A DNA stretch of 64,000 bases from an uncultured Flavobacteriaceae bacterium (GTDB lineage: Bacteria > Bacteroidota > Bacteroidia > Flavobacteriales > Flavobacteriaceae): assembly GCA_947504035.1 (NCBI GenBank), contig CANNGA010000005.1, positions 124,001-188,000 on the forward strand, in the 5' to 3' direction. Made by a program: the position numbers and the translations under genes. Under the pieces are notes generated by a model that was not told the DNA's origin, searched no databases, and saw nothing but the letters and a program-made list of their open reading frames with translations. This document shows positions 54,693-63,810 of this stretch, piece by piece. Positions within the stretch are counted from its first letter, which is position 1. Every line of letters begins with the position of its first letter.

Positions 54693-54700
54693 TATTTTTG
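54693..54700 (+). promoter_or_regulatory. -7 box (TATTTTTG) five bases before a start codon
   Basis: TATTTTTG fits TAnnTTTG; only CACTT separates it from the ATG at 54706, so the mRNA would be leaderless. The upstream GTG/ATG-like start at 54643 would have the promoter inside the gene. Confidence 0.5.
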
Positions 54701-54705
54701 CACTT

Positions 54706-55464
54706 ATGATTTCAGTTACTCTCTTAGGCGCTGGTAATGTCGCTTCCCATTTATTTAAGGCATTCAACGCAACAAATGCTGTTTCTATTACCCAATGGTA
54801 TAATAGAAATTTAGAAAAAATAGCCATCGCTAAATCTCAAGTAGAGGTTATTGATGATCTGGCAGCATTGCAACCCGCCGATGTCTATATTTTAGCCGTT
54901 AGTGACGATGCGGTCGCAGAACTATCTGCCGCAATACCTTTTGACAATGCTTTGGTTGTACATACTTCTGGAAGTGTTAATATTCATGATCTGGATAGAA
55001 AACACAGACGTGGTGTTTTTTACCCTTTGCAAACCTTTAGTAAATCTTCAGATTTAGATTTTAAAACTGTTCCTATTTGTGTAGAAACAGAAGACAAAAA
55101 AGACTATCCCATTTTAAAGGCTTTGGCTTTAGCTTTGGGAAGTCCTGTAAAAAAAGTAAATAGCGACCAGCGTAGCGTACTGCACCTCGCGGCTGTATTT
55201 GTGAACAATTTCACCAATCAATTGTATCGGGTAGCCCATGAAATTACAGAATCTGAAGCTGCCGAATTTGATATGCTTAAACCTCTTATTTTAGAAACAG
55301 CTCGTAAAGTACAGGATGTATCGCCTTATATGGCACAAACAGGCCCTGCCAAACGTAACGATACTAAAACGATTAAAAAGCATCTTAAAAATTTAAAACA
55401 AGACCAACACCAAAAAATATACAAATTATTAACCCAATCAATTCAAAAAACACATGGCAGATAA
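54706..55464 (+). CDS. Rossmann-fold and DUF2520 protein
   Basis: The chosen ATG gives 252 residues. The N-terminal Rossmann domain begins ISVTLLGAGNVASHLFKAFN with the G-x-G-x-x-A nucleotide motif. The C-terminal DUF2520 domain (about 125-250) has VLHLAAVFVNNFTNQLYRVA. It resembles a reductase-like NAD(P)-binding protein of unknown substrate, usual in Flavobacteriia beside the KdsC-like gene that follows. An upstream start at 54643 would add a membrane-like leader unlike the family, and a promoter box would lie inside the gene. It overlaps the next gene by 11 bases, so the two are co-translated. Confidence 0.87.
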   Translation: MISVTLLGAGNVASHLFKAFNATNAVSITQWYNRNLEKIAIAKSQVEVIDDLAALQPADVYILAVSDDAVAELSAAIPFDNALVVHTSGSVNIHDLDRKHRRGVFYPLQTFSKSSDLDFKTVPICVETEDKKDYPILKALALALGSPVKKVNSDQRSVLHLAAVFVNNFTNQLYRVAHEITESEAAEFDMLKPLILETARKVQDVSPYMAQTGPAKRNDTKTIKKHLKNLKQDQHQKIYKLLTQSIQKTHGR

Positions 55465-55984
55465 AAGCTATAAAGAATATCTCAATCAAATTACAACATT
55501 CATTTTTGATGTGGACGGTGTATTAACAGATGGTAGCTTACACATTACCACGTCTGGTGAGATGCTACGTATTATGAATGTTAAAGATGGCTATGCTTTA
55601 AAAACAGCACTTCATAAGGGGTTTAATGTTTGTATCATTTCTGGAGGTAGTAATGAAGGGGTGCGCTCTCGACTAGCGGCACTTGGTATAGACGCTATTT
55701 ATTTAGGTGCGCATAATAAAATCGAACAGCTAGATGACTATTTTACGAAGAAAAATATTTCTTCTGAAAACGTCTTATACATGGGAGATGACATTCCAGA
55801 TTATCCGGTTATGAAAGGCATTGGCTTGCCCTGTTGTCCTCAAGATGCTGTACCAGAAATTAAAGCCATTTCAAAATACATTTCACATAAAAAAGGGGGT
55901 AAAGGCGCGGTACGTGATGTTATAGAACAAGTGCTTAAAGTACAAGGCAAGTGGAGTGGTAATTTTGATGCTAAATACGATTAG
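55454..55984 (+). CDS. KdsC-like HAD phosphatase
   Basis: The 176-residue protein has the cap-less HAD fold of KDO-8-phosphate phosphatase. The nucleophile motif is TTFIFDVDGVLTDGSLH (D19, D21). Motif II is VCIISGGSNEGVRSRL, the lysine is near HNKIEQLDDYF, and motif IV is MGDDIPDYPVM. In LPS synthesis KdsC removes phosphate from KDO-8-phosphate. Substrate here is assumed by likeness. It is co-translated with the DUF2520 gene and followed by the UbiA-type gene after 124 bases, a gene order I recall as conserved in the family. Confidence 0.87.
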   Translation: MADKSYKEYLNQITTFIFDVDGVLTDGSLHITTSGEMLRIMNVKDGYALKTALHKGFNVCIISGGSNEGVRSRLAALGIDAIYLGAHNKIEQLDDYFTKKNISSENVLYMGDDIPDYPVMKGIGLPCCPQDAVPEIKAISKYISHKKGGKGAVRDVIEQVLKVQGKWSGNFDAKYD

Positions 55985-56108
55985 ATTGTATTTATGGCCT
56001 TAGTAGTCTATAACAGGTTAAAATACAACTAACGTTAACATCTATAAATCGCATCTAGTCCCTTAAAGACTAGATGTACCATGGCTATCCAATTAAACTG
56101 TAATCCTT

Positions 56109-57017
56109 TTGAAATTTTTAAATCTTATCCGGTGGCAAAATTTAGTACTAATTGCATTTGCACAATTGGTTATAAAATATGCGTTATTAGACCCTTTTAA
56201 TGTACAAACCGCTTTAGATGGTTGGGGTATTTTTTGGCTTGTCATGGCAACGCTTTGCATTGCTGCTGCTGGTAATGTTATTAACGACATCTATGATCGT
56301 GAAGCAGATGCTATAAACAAACCTCATAAGTGTACTGTTGGCTCCTTCATTACTGAAAACACGGCCAACTATCTCTATATTGTTTTAAACATGATAGGTG
56401 TAGGTATTGGCTTTTATGTATCGCACCGCGTAGGTAAAAGCCCTTTCTTTACCCTATTTGTAGTTATTTCGGCTTTACTTTACCTCTACAGTTCGTATTT
56501 AAAGGGTATTCTCTTGGTGGGTAATAGCGTTATTTCTGTATTAGTTGCATCAAGTATACTTATTGTGGGATTATTTGAACTTACTCCCACACTAAACACC
56601 CTCAATAAAGAGATACAGTTCACTTTTTTTAAAGTTATAGCAAACTATGCTTTTTTTGCTTTTATCCTCAATTTGTTGCGTGAAATTGTAAAAGACATGG
56701 AAGACATGGAAGGAGATCAAAAAGTAGGTCTCGTTACATTTCCCATACGTTTTGGTATCTCAAAAACAAAGGTACTGCTATTCGGCATACACCTTATCGT
56801 ACTTTTAACTTTGGGGTATTATACCATATCTGCATTGTACACACAACAAATGGTATTGCTTTATTTTCTCATATTTATCATTGGTCCCCTCCTCTACATC
56901 GCTCTAAAATTACCTAAAATTGAAACTAAAACCGATTTTCATCATATAAGTACGGCATACAAATTAGTGATGCTCTTTGGTGTATTGTCTTTATTACGTT
57001 TTAAACTTATGCTTTGA
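56109..57017 (+). CDS. UbiA-family prenyltransferase (geranylgeranylglyceryl-phosphate type)
   Basis: The 302-residue protein has about eight membrane helices and the two aspartate-rich motifs of UbiA enzymes: NDIYDREADAINKPHK (about 60-75) and DMEDMEGDQKVGLVTFP. The group found in this place in Flavobacteriia is annotated as geranylgeranylglycerol-phosphate geranylgeranyltransferase, an enzyme known from archaeal lipids; the actual product here is uncertain. The start is TTG at 56109, since no ATG in frame keeps the first helix. It normally precedes maf in the family, and here a repeat-flanked nuclease gene lies between them. Confidence 0.85.
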   Translation: MKFLNLIRWQNLVLIAFAQLVIKYALLDPFNVQTALDGWGIFWLVMATLCIAAAGNVINDIYDREADAINKPHKCTVGSFITENTANYLYIVLNMIGVGIGFYVSHRVGKSPFFTLFVVISALLYLYSSYLKGILLVGNSVISVLVASSILIVGLFELTPTLNTLNKEIQFTFFKVIANYAFFAFILNLLREIVKDMEDMEGDQKVGLVTFPIRFGISKTKVLLFGIHLIVLLTLGYYTISALYTQQMVLLYFLIFIIGPLLYIALKLPKIETKTDFHHISTAYKLVMLFGVLSLLRFKLML

Positions 57018-57024
57018 ATTAGAA

Positions 57025-57258
57025 GTGCCTAGAATATTTAAAGTTTAGAATTGATATTCGTTCATCTCTGTAGTATTCTTATCCCAACTTTAGCGCACTT
57101 TAAATATTCCCAACTTTTAGGCATTTTTTTATACCGTCAAAAACTATAATTCGTTCTCCTTAGTAGCATTTCTACCCTAATTTTAGCGTACTCTAAAGAC
57201 TTAAAATTTTAGGCTCTTCCCCCCTCAACACAAAACCCAACAAAAACTTTAACTTTAA
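57025..57258 (+). repeat. Repeat family U (upstream of the nuclease gene), about two units
   Basis: Starting at 57029, units of roughly 100 bases contain TGCCTAGAATATTTAAAG, a T-rich stretch with CCAACTTTAGCGCACTTTAA, AACTTTTAGGCA and TTTATACCGTCAAAAACTA. The last bases (AAAACCCAACAAAAACTTTA and a few more, 57231-57258) repeat the leader that directly precedes maf. The same family lies at 61240-61640. The remaining 57259-57471 holds the presumed promoter of the nuclease gene. Confidence 0.7.
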
Positions 57259-57471
57259 AACTTAAAATAGTTTAAGTGAATTAGTGCCATTTTAGAATAG
57301 TGCTTCTAAAACTTAATAATTACTTTTTATTAAATTAATAGAATACCCCACTTTCGTAAGAATAACGACATAACTTTAATGATCTGTTTAAAGAAGACTA
57401 ACATGGAGATAACTTCAAACAAAAAACGATAAGGTTACTTTGAAAAAATAACTTTTAAACATTTTTGAATT

Positions 57472-60400
57472 ATGAATATAATGCATTTTAGGCGATTTAG
57501 TATCGTAATTGCCTTGATTATCCACGGATTAATAGCTTCGCAAACTATGCTTACACCAGGTGATGTCGCCATAGTAGGCGTTAATACAGATAATCCTGAT
57601 ACCTTCTCCTTTGTTACATTGACTGATATTACCATTGGTACAAAACTATTCTTTACAGATAGTGGTATACAGACCGATGGAAGCTTTAGAGGAAATGAAG
57701 GTGCCATTTTATATACGGCGCCCTCCAATTTAAGTCCGGGAACAATTGTTAATTTTTCTGGGATTTCTGATGATTTCACCAATGCTAGTGATGGTCATGT
57801 AGGGACTAACGGATTTAACTTGTCGACATCTGGAGACCAGATCATTGCCTTTACAGGTAGTACAGAGAACCCAACGTTTATTTTTGCTTTACAAACCAAT
57901 AGCAGCATGTTTCAGACGAATTCTAACGACTCTAATCAATCGGATTTACCTCCAGGTTTAGAAATTGGAAGAACAGCAGTTGCAGTTGGTGCTGGGCAAG
58001 GCGCAGAATCAGAATTTGATAATGCAACATACAACCTTTCTGTAAATTCTGGAACTAAAGACGAATTATTAACTGCTATAGCAACTAATACGAACTGGGA
58101 TGGCACTAATGATCGAATTGATGATTTACCTGCTAATGGTACTATTTCTGTGGTATCGCACGGTGTTTTTTTAAATGAATTGCAAATGAATACTACAGGT
58201 ACAGATTGGGAGTTTTTCGAAATACAAGGTATGGCAGGGGAAGACCTTTCTAACTTGACTTTAATTACAATAGATGGCGATACGGGTTCGCTTGGAACCG
58301 TAAATGCTGTAGTAGACTTAACAGGACAAAACATCCCAGCAGATGGCATTTGGGTCGCTTCTAGTCCTGCAGCTAACGGTGCGTATCAAATTACAGGAAA
58401 TTTAACTATTGCGAATAATACATTTGAAAATGGAACCACTACATTCTTATTAGTAACTGGATTTACAGGAGCAAATGGAGATGATTTAGATATTAACGAT
58501 AATGGTATTTTAGATGTCATGCCGTGGACGGAAATCATAGATGGTGTTGCTTTGACAGATGCTGGCGCTACAGATTTTACCTATGCCGGAGTAACGGCAA
58601 TAGGTCCAGATGGTACATTTTTGCCTTCAGGAATTTTTAGAAATACCGATGCGCCAACAAGTGAATTCAACACCACAACCTTTCTCTCGTTTGATATTCC
58701 CGATGGTACTCCAGGAAGGTCTAATGCACGTATGGAGGACGTGTTTATTACGGGTAATGGTATTAGAATTGATACTAATACTAATATACCCAATACTGCT
58801 GATGGGACTGATTTTCAAAATGTAGAAATTGATACAAACAGCTCGTCAACGTTTTCAATTGAAAATGCAACGACTGAGGCGATTCATTTAACAGCAATCG
58901 AAATTGTATGTACCAATGCAAATGATTTTTCGTTAAATACACCAGCACTTACATTACCAAAAGTCATCGCAGCCGGTTCTCGCCAAGATTTCATGGTAAA
59001 CTTTAAAGCTGTAACTGCTGGACAAAAAAATGCTATTGTAAAAATTACAACAAATACAGGCGACTTTACTTTTGATATAACGGCCAATGCCATTTCCCCT
59101 GCAGAAGTCACTTTAATTAGCGCTATTCAAGGTGCTGAAGCGGCAAGCCCATTTACAGAACAAACGGTTGTTATTGAAGGCATTGTTGTTGGAGATTTTC
59201 AAGATGGCGCAGGAAAAGGCATTAATGGAGACCTCAATGGTTTTTTTGTTCAAGAAGAAGATGTTGATGCTGATGCAAATGGAATGACTTCAGAAGGTAT
59301 TTTTATTTTTGATGGCTCGAATTCTACAGTAGATGTTACTGTTGGTGACTTCGTAAGAATTACAGGTACTGTTTCTGAATTTTTCGGTGCTACTCAAATT
59401 TCCAGTACGTCAGTACGTATTCTAAGTTCTGGACATACTTTACCCACAGCTGCTCAAATAAATTTACCATTGCCTACAACCACAAACTCTAATGGAGAAG
59501 CAATACTTAATCTGGAACATGTAGAAGGCATGTTAGTGCATTTTTCTCAAACTTTAACTGTCACAGAACTTTTTCAATTAGATCGTTTTGGAGAATTATT
59601 ATTAACTCAAGGCCATAGACCTGTACATTTTACACAAAACAATACGCCTAGCGTTGCTGGTTTTTCAGCTCACTTACAGGATATCGCAAGCCGTACCATA
59701 CTTTTAGATGATGGTATGAATACTCAAAACCCTATACCAATAGTATATCCAGATGGAGCACTTAATAGTCAAGATGCCTTTCGCATGGGGCATACTACGG
59801 CTAACCTTACTGGGGTTGTGGCCTATTCAAGGGCGAGTGGTTCCAGTGGTGATGAAAATTATCGCATTCACCCCACTATAGCACCTGCGTTTACGGCTAC
59901 AAACCAAAGACAAACCACGCCATCTCCTGTAGGCGGAACTCTAAAAGTAGCCGCTTTTAATGTTCTAAATTATTTTACAACTATCGATATTACAGATGCA
60001 AGAACTGCTATAGGTTCAGATCCCAGAGGTGCCGATACGGTTGAGGAATTTAACAGACAACGTAAAAAATTATTACAGGCCTTAACCGCTATTAATGCAG
60101 ATATATTTGGAATCATTGAATTAGAAAATGACTTCTTAGTAGGTTCTTCTGGTAATGCTATTGAAGACCTTGTTGAAGGTTTAAACACACTTTTAGGTGC
60201 TAATACCTATACTTGGGTTGACCCAGGCACGCAATTTGTTGGAGACGATACTATTGCTGTTGGTATTATTTATAAGCCTGCCATAGTCTCTATTTCAGAA
60301 GGCTCTACGATTGCGGTTTTAGAAGACAGTGTCATACCTGCACTTAATTTGGATGTTCCTCAACTTACAAGCCCTCTTCCTGCCGTATTTAATGGCCCAA

Positions 60401-61230
60401 GAACAAATCGAGCGCCTTTAGCGGTAACCTTTACGCAAAACTCTAATTCTGAAAAGTTCACTGTCGTTGTAAATCATTTTAAATCTAAAGGCAGTGTTGG
60501 TCCTGCGCCTGGTGATGAAGTCATTAATGATGGGAAAGGAAGTTCTAATCAAACCCGCTTAAATGCCTCTATTATTTTAGATGCGTGGTTAGCTACCGAT
60601 CCTACACATAGTACTGATAGTGACTATTTAGTGTTAGGCGATTTAAATGCCTATGCCAGTGAAAGCCCTATCACTTATCTAGAAGACAGGAATTATACCG
60701 ATTTAGCTAGACACTTTTTAGGAGATGATAGCGCTTTCTCTTTTGTTTTTGATGGGCAAATTGGCACTCTAGATTATGCGCTTGCGAATTCTAGTTTGAC
60801 ACCTCAGATAACAGGTGCTACAGAATGGCACATTAATGCCGATGAACCTGATGCTATAGATTATAATCTAGATTTTGGAAGAAGTCCTACTATTTTTAAT
60901 GGAGATACACCATTTAGAAGTTCAGATCACGATCCCATACTTATAGGTTTAGATTTAAACGCTTCTGTCTTAAGTGCGCCAAATTTAGTTATTAGCAAAA
61001 ATGCTCCCCTAGTGTATCCTAATCCATTCTCAGATCTATTAAACCTATTACATCTTAAAGGTGAAACGACTGTTTTAATATTTGATACATCAGGTAAAAA
61101 AGTCCTAGAAACATTTTTTGAAGATGCTTCAGCGCTTACATTAAAAACGACAACCTTAGCTAAAGGTACATATCTGCTATCTATTAAAAATAGCACCACA
61201 ACATTTTCAAGAGTAGTCGTGAAGCCATAG
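57472..61230 (+). CDS. Large secreted nuclease of the ExeM/NucH type with T9SS C-terminal sorting domain
   Basis: The 1252-residue protein has a signal peptide (about 1-23). An N-terminal beta region follows (about 25-220), then a lamin-tail-like domain (about 225-420) and an OB-fold-type part (about 540-660, VVIEGIVVGDF, GDFVRITGTVSEF). The endonuclease/exonuclease/phosphatase domain lies at about 822-1160: LKVAAFNVLNYF, GIIELENDF with the metal glutamate, VVVNHFKSKGS, LVLGDLNAYASE, and SDHDPILIGL. Finally there is a T9SS sorting tail (about 1178-1252, VYPNPFSDLL, FDTSGKKVLE, GTYLLSI). It is predicted to be an exported or cell-surface DNase. It interrupts the UbiA-maf gene order and is flanked on both sides by the same repeat family. 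Confidence 0.88.
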   Translation: MNIMHFRRFSIVIALIIHGLIASQTMLTPGDVAIVGVNTDNPDTFSFVTLTDITIGTKLFFTDSGIQTDGSFRGNEGAILYTAPSNLSPGTIVNFSGISDDFTNASDGHVGTNGFNLSTSGDQIIAFTGSTENPTFIFALQTNSSMFQTNSNDSNQSDLPPGLEIGRTAVAVGAGQGAESEFDNATYNLSVNSGTKDELLTAIATNTNWDGTNDRIDDLPANGTISVVSHGVFLNELQMNTTGTDWEFFEIQGMAGEDLSNLTLITIDGDTGSLGTVNAVVDLTGQNIPADGIWVASSPAANGAYQITGNLTIANNTFENGTTTFLLVTGFTGANGDDLDINDNGILDVMPWTEIIDGVALTDAGATDFTYAGVTAIGPDGTFLPSGIFRNTDAPTSEFNTTTFLSFDIPDGTPGRSNARMEDVFITGNGIRIDTNTNIPNTADGTDFQNVEIDTNSSSTFSIENATTEAIHLTAIEIVCTNANDFSLNTPALTLPKVIAAGSRQDFMVNFKAVTAGQKNAIVKITTNTGDFTFDITANAISPAEVTLISAIQGAEAASPFTEQTVVIEGIVVGDFQDGAGKGINGDLNGFFVQEEDVDADANGMTSEGIFIFDGSNSTVDVTVGDFVRITGTVSEFFGATQISSTSVRILSSGHTLPTAAQINLPLPTTTNSNGEAILNLEHVEGMLVHFSQTLTVTELFQLDRFGELLLTQGHRPVHFTQNNTPSVAGFSAHLQDIASRTILLDDGMNTQNPIPIVYPDGALNSQDAFRMGHTTANLTGVVAYSRASGSSGDENYRIHPTIAPAFTATNQRQTTPSPVGGTLKVAAFNVLNYFTTIDITDARTAIGSDPRGADTVEEFNRQRKKLLQALTAINADIFGIIELENDFLVGSSGNAIEDLVEGLNTLLGANTYTWVDPGTQFVGDDTIAVGIIYKPAIVSISEGSTIAVLEDSVIPALNLDVPQLTSPLPAVFNGPRTNRAPLAVTFTQNSNSEKFTVVVNHFKSKGSVGPAPGDEVINDGKGSSNQTRLNASIILDAWLATDPTHSTDSDYLVLGDLNAYASESPITYLEDRNYTDLARHFLGDDSAFSFVFDGQIGTLDYALANSSLTPQITGATEWHINADEPDAIDYNLDFGRSPTIFNGDTPFRSSDHDPILIGLDLNASVLSAPNLVISKNAPLVYPNPFSDLLNLLHLKGETTVLIFDTSGKKVLETFFEDASALTLKTTTLAKGTYLLSIKNSTTTFSRVVVKP

Positions 61231-61239
61231 TATATTTTC

Positions 61240-61640
61240 TATACAAACTTTAAGACTCTCTATGTACTCTAGGCATTTTTATCAAAGTTTAAAATGCCTA
61301 GAATACTTAAAGTTGAAAAGTAATTACCAGTCGCCTTAGTACGTTCCTACTCCAACTTTAGCTTACTTGAAGTACTTATAAACTTTAGGCCTTTTTTTAT
61401 ACCGTCAAAAACTACAATTCGTTCATCTTAGTAACATTTCTGTCCTAACTTTAGCGCACTCTAAATATTTCCAACTTTAGGCATTTATATAAAAACTAGA
61501 AGCGCCTAGAGTATTTAAAGTTAACATCCAGTCACCTTAGTACATTCCTACTCCAACTTTAGCGCACTTTAAGTATTCCCAACTTTAGACACTTCTTCCA
61601 TAACATAAAACCCAACAAAAACTTTAACTTTACAAGGCTT
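61240..61640 (+). repeat. Repeat family U (downstream of the nuclease gene), about three units, with stem-loop
   Basis: Three units like those at 57025-57258: TGCCTAGAATACTTAAAGTT (61294), TATACCGTCAAAAACTACAA (61398), GCGCCTAGAGTATTTAAAGT (61503), each with CCAACTTTAGC-type ends. Arms CTAGGCATTTT (61269-61279) and AAAATGCCTAG (61291-61301) pair perfectly just after the nuclease stop. The last unit ends in AAAACCCAACAAAAACTTTA at 61608-61627, directly before maf. The 425-base gap is otherwise without genes. Confidence 0.75.
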
Positions 61641-61655
61641 TTAAATACGATATAC

Positions 61656-62249
61656 ATGCTAAATTCTAAACTTAAAAACTACAACCTTATTTTAGCGTCT
61701 GGTTCGCCAAGACGTCAATCTTTTTTCAAAGATTTAAACTTAGATTTTGAAGTGCGCTTAAAAGCGACAAAAGAAGACTATCCTAATACATTAACTCATT
61801 TTGAAATCAGTAATTACCTTGCAGAGTTAAAAGCCGCGCCTTTTCAGGAAGAATTAAAATCTAAAGATATTTTAATTACCAGCGATACTATTGTTTGGCA
61901 TGACACCACAGCACTAGGAAAACCAAAAGATGCCCAAACCGCTTTTCAGTATCTAAAAGCATTAAGCAATGCCACTCATGAAGTAATCACATCGGTTTGT
62001 TTTACCACTAAACGATCTCAAAACACTATATATGACAGCACAAAAGTAACGTTTAAACCCTTGAGTGATGACGAAATTAACTACTATATCGACACGTATA
62101 AACCATTTGATAAAGCAGGTGCTTATGGTATTCAAGATTGGATAGGACAAATTGGAGTTACCAAAATAGAAGGTTCCTATTTTAATGTTATGGGGTTGCC
62201 TGTGCATCTTGTTTACAAAACGTTAAACGCTATGGTTACTGCAATTTAA
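61656..62249 (+). CDS. maf: Maf family nucleoside triphosphate pyrophosphatase
   Basis: The 197-residue protein has the Maf motifs: LILASGSPRRQSFFKDLNLD at the start, SDTIVWHDTTALGKPKD at about 71-87, and DKAGAYGIQDW at about 152-162. It hydrolyses modified or canonical nucleoside triphosphates (dTTP/UTP type), keeping the pool clean. It starts the second half of the conserved series (maf, lipoprotein, MscS, CorA). The leader sequence directly before it is repeated upstream of the nuclease gene. Confidence 0.92.
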   Translation: MLNSKLKNYNLILASGSPRRQSFFKDLNLDFEVRLKATKEDYPNTLTHFEISNYLAELKAAPFQEELKSKDILITSDTIVWHDTTALGKPKDAQTAFQYLKALSNATHEVITSVCFTTKRSQNTIYDSTKVTFKPLSDDEINYYIDTYKPFDKAGAYGIQDWIGQIGVTKIEGSYFNVMGLPVHLVYKTLNAMVTAI

Positions 62250-62280
62250 GTTTGTATTTTTATAAGAGAAAATCACCATT

Positions 62281-63210
62281 ATGAAAAGATTACGTTATAA
62301 TAGCTATGCGGTTCTATGTGTTGCTCTATGTGCCATGTTATGCAACGCTTGTAAAGATGCAACTTCCTCTAAACGGGAACCGCTCTTAGCCATAAACACT
62401 ACTGAAATAAAAGAAAAAGCACCAACACCTTTAACAGAAACTTTTAAAGCTTATTGGTATGCAGGACAAGCAGAATTAACATCTTACAAATTAGAACAGG
62501 CCCGTTATGGAGAAATCCGTGAAGGTCATGCAATGTTAATTTATGTTACTGAAAATTTTCTACCACAGCTACAAGTAAAAGCCGATTATCCAAACGCCAA
62601 AAACATTCCTGTTTTAAAACTCAACAGTACAAAGAAATTCAACACAGGTATTTACCCCTATTCTATCATGCAAAGCACATTCTACCCTGTGGCAAATACC
62701 CAACATGCGTTAAAAGTGTCCAGTAGCATGCAAGAATGGTGTGGCCATGTGTATGCCCAACTTAACAACAAAACGCAATTTGAAATCACCTCGCATTCTT
62801 ACTTTGAAGGTGAGGCCGATAAAGCCTATCAAATCAATAAAGCCACTTTAGAAAACGAATTGTGGGTACAACTTCGCATAGATCCAAAATCGTTACCTGT
62901 AGGTGCTATTTCATGCATCCCCGCTTTTGAATATACCCGTTTAAAACACAAACCCATTAAAGCTTATAATGCTAACGCCTCACGTAACAAAAACACCTAC
63001 AGCTTAACCTATCCTGAATTAAATAGAACTTTAAGCATTACATTTAATCCCGATTTCCCTTATGATATTTTAGGTTGGGAAGAAACATTTGTAAGTGGTA
63101 CTAAAACCCTAACCACTAAAGCGACTAAGCTTAAAACTATAAAGGCCCCTTATTGGCAAAAAAACCACAATAAGGATCAAGCACTTAGAGATCGTTTACT
63201 TCTAAATTAA
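62281..63210 (+). CDS. Lipoprotein of unknown function after maf
   Basis: The 309-residue protein has a lipoprotein-type leader (MLCNACKDATSSK, Cys at 24). A domain follows with FKAYWYAGQAELTSYKLEQA, EWCGHVYAQLNNKTQFEITS and YELN-like beta strands near the end (YPELNRTLSITFNPDFPYDI). In databases such genes are often mislabelled as septum-formation inhibitor through their place beside maf, which is not supported by sequence. No family function is known. It is 31 bases from maf and 50 from the MscS gene, so an operon is likely. Confidence 0.75.
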   Translation: MKRLRYNSYAVLCVALCAMLCNACKDATSSKREPLLAINTTEIKEKAPTPLTETFKAYWYAGQAELTSYKLEQARYGEIREGHAMLIYVTENFLPQLQVKADYPNAKNIPVLKLNSTKKFNTGIYPYSIMQSTFYPVANTQHALKVSSSMQEWCGHVYAQLNNKTQFEITSHSYFEGEADKAYQINKATLENELWVQLRIDPKSLPVGAISCIPAFEYTRLKHKPIKAYNANASRNKNTYSLTYPELNRTLSITFNPDFPYDILGWEETFVSGTKTLTTKATKLKTIKAPYWQKNHNKDQALRDRLLLN

Positions 63211-63229
63211 ATTGTTAAAAATTTGCGTG

Positions 63230-63237
63230 TATATTTG
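63230..63237 (+). promoter_or_regulatory. -7 box (TATATTTG) before the MscS-type gene
   Basis: TATATTTG fits TAnnTTTG and lies 23 bases before the ATG at 63261, suggesting an internal promoter between the lipoprotein and channel genes. Confidence 0.5.
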
Positions 63238-63260
63238 TTGTTATAATAGCCAAGATTAAA

Positions 63261-63809
63261 ATGACAAATTTTTTTAACGTTTATAAAGACCAACTAATTA
63301 GTACTACAATTTTAATTGTCGTTCTGTTTTGTATTGGGGCTATCACAAACCTTCTTGTTAAAAAAATAGGCACGCGTAATCATATAAATGAAGCTAGAAT
63401 TAGCCTTATTTGTCGTTATGTGAGTGTGAGTTTATTTCTAATTGGTGCTTTAATAGAGGGCTTTATACTTGGTGCAAGATTTGAAGATATTGCCGTTATA
63501 TTTTCTTCTGTGTTTGCCATTCTTGGCATCGCTTTGTTTGCGGTATGGTCTATTTTAAGCAACGTTACATCTGGTATTATCATGTTTTTTAACTTCCCGT
63601 ATAAAATAGGAGATAAAATAGAAATCCATGATAAAGATTTTCCTATTAAAGCAATTATAGAAGATATTAGAGCCTTTCATTTGCATTTGAAGTTAGAAAA
63701 TGGCGATTTTGTTACCTATCCTAATAACCTTATGCTACAAAAAGCGGTAACACTTGTAGAAAAAGACGCTATTGAAAATGATGCTGATGACGGAAAAGAC
63801 GCCATTTAA
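63261..63809 (+). CDS. Small-conductance mechanosensitive channel (MscS-like)
   Basis: The 182-residue protein has three membrane helices (about 10-29, 49-70 and 77-101). The third is the MscS pore helix with glycine/alanine pattern (VFAILGIALFAVWSILSNVTS). A short beta domain follows with MFFNFPYKIGDKIEIHDKDF, then the polar end. It is short for MscS, with most of the C-terminal cytoplasmic cage missing. It would open under membrane tension. The next gene starts one base after its stop, so the two are co-translated. Confidence 0.87.
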   Translation: MTNFFNVYKDQLISTTILIVVLFCIGAITNLLVKKIGTRNHINEARISLICRYVSVSLFLIGALIEGFILGARFEDIAVIFSSVFAILGIALFAVWSILSNVTSGIIMFFNFPYKIGDKIEIHDKDFPIKAIIEDIRAFHLHLKLENGDFVTYPNNLMLQKAVTLVEKDAIENDADDGKDAI

Positions 63810-63810
63810 A

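Noticed and set aside
54643-54705. Longer N-terminus for the DUF2520 protein with a hydrophobic leader
   Set aside because: The family begins at the GAGNVA Rossmann motif, and a promoter box at 54693 would lie within the longer gene.
62281-63210. Septum-formation inhibitor label
   Set aside because: The sequence is a lipoprotein without Maf motifs; the label comes from the neighbouring maf gene.
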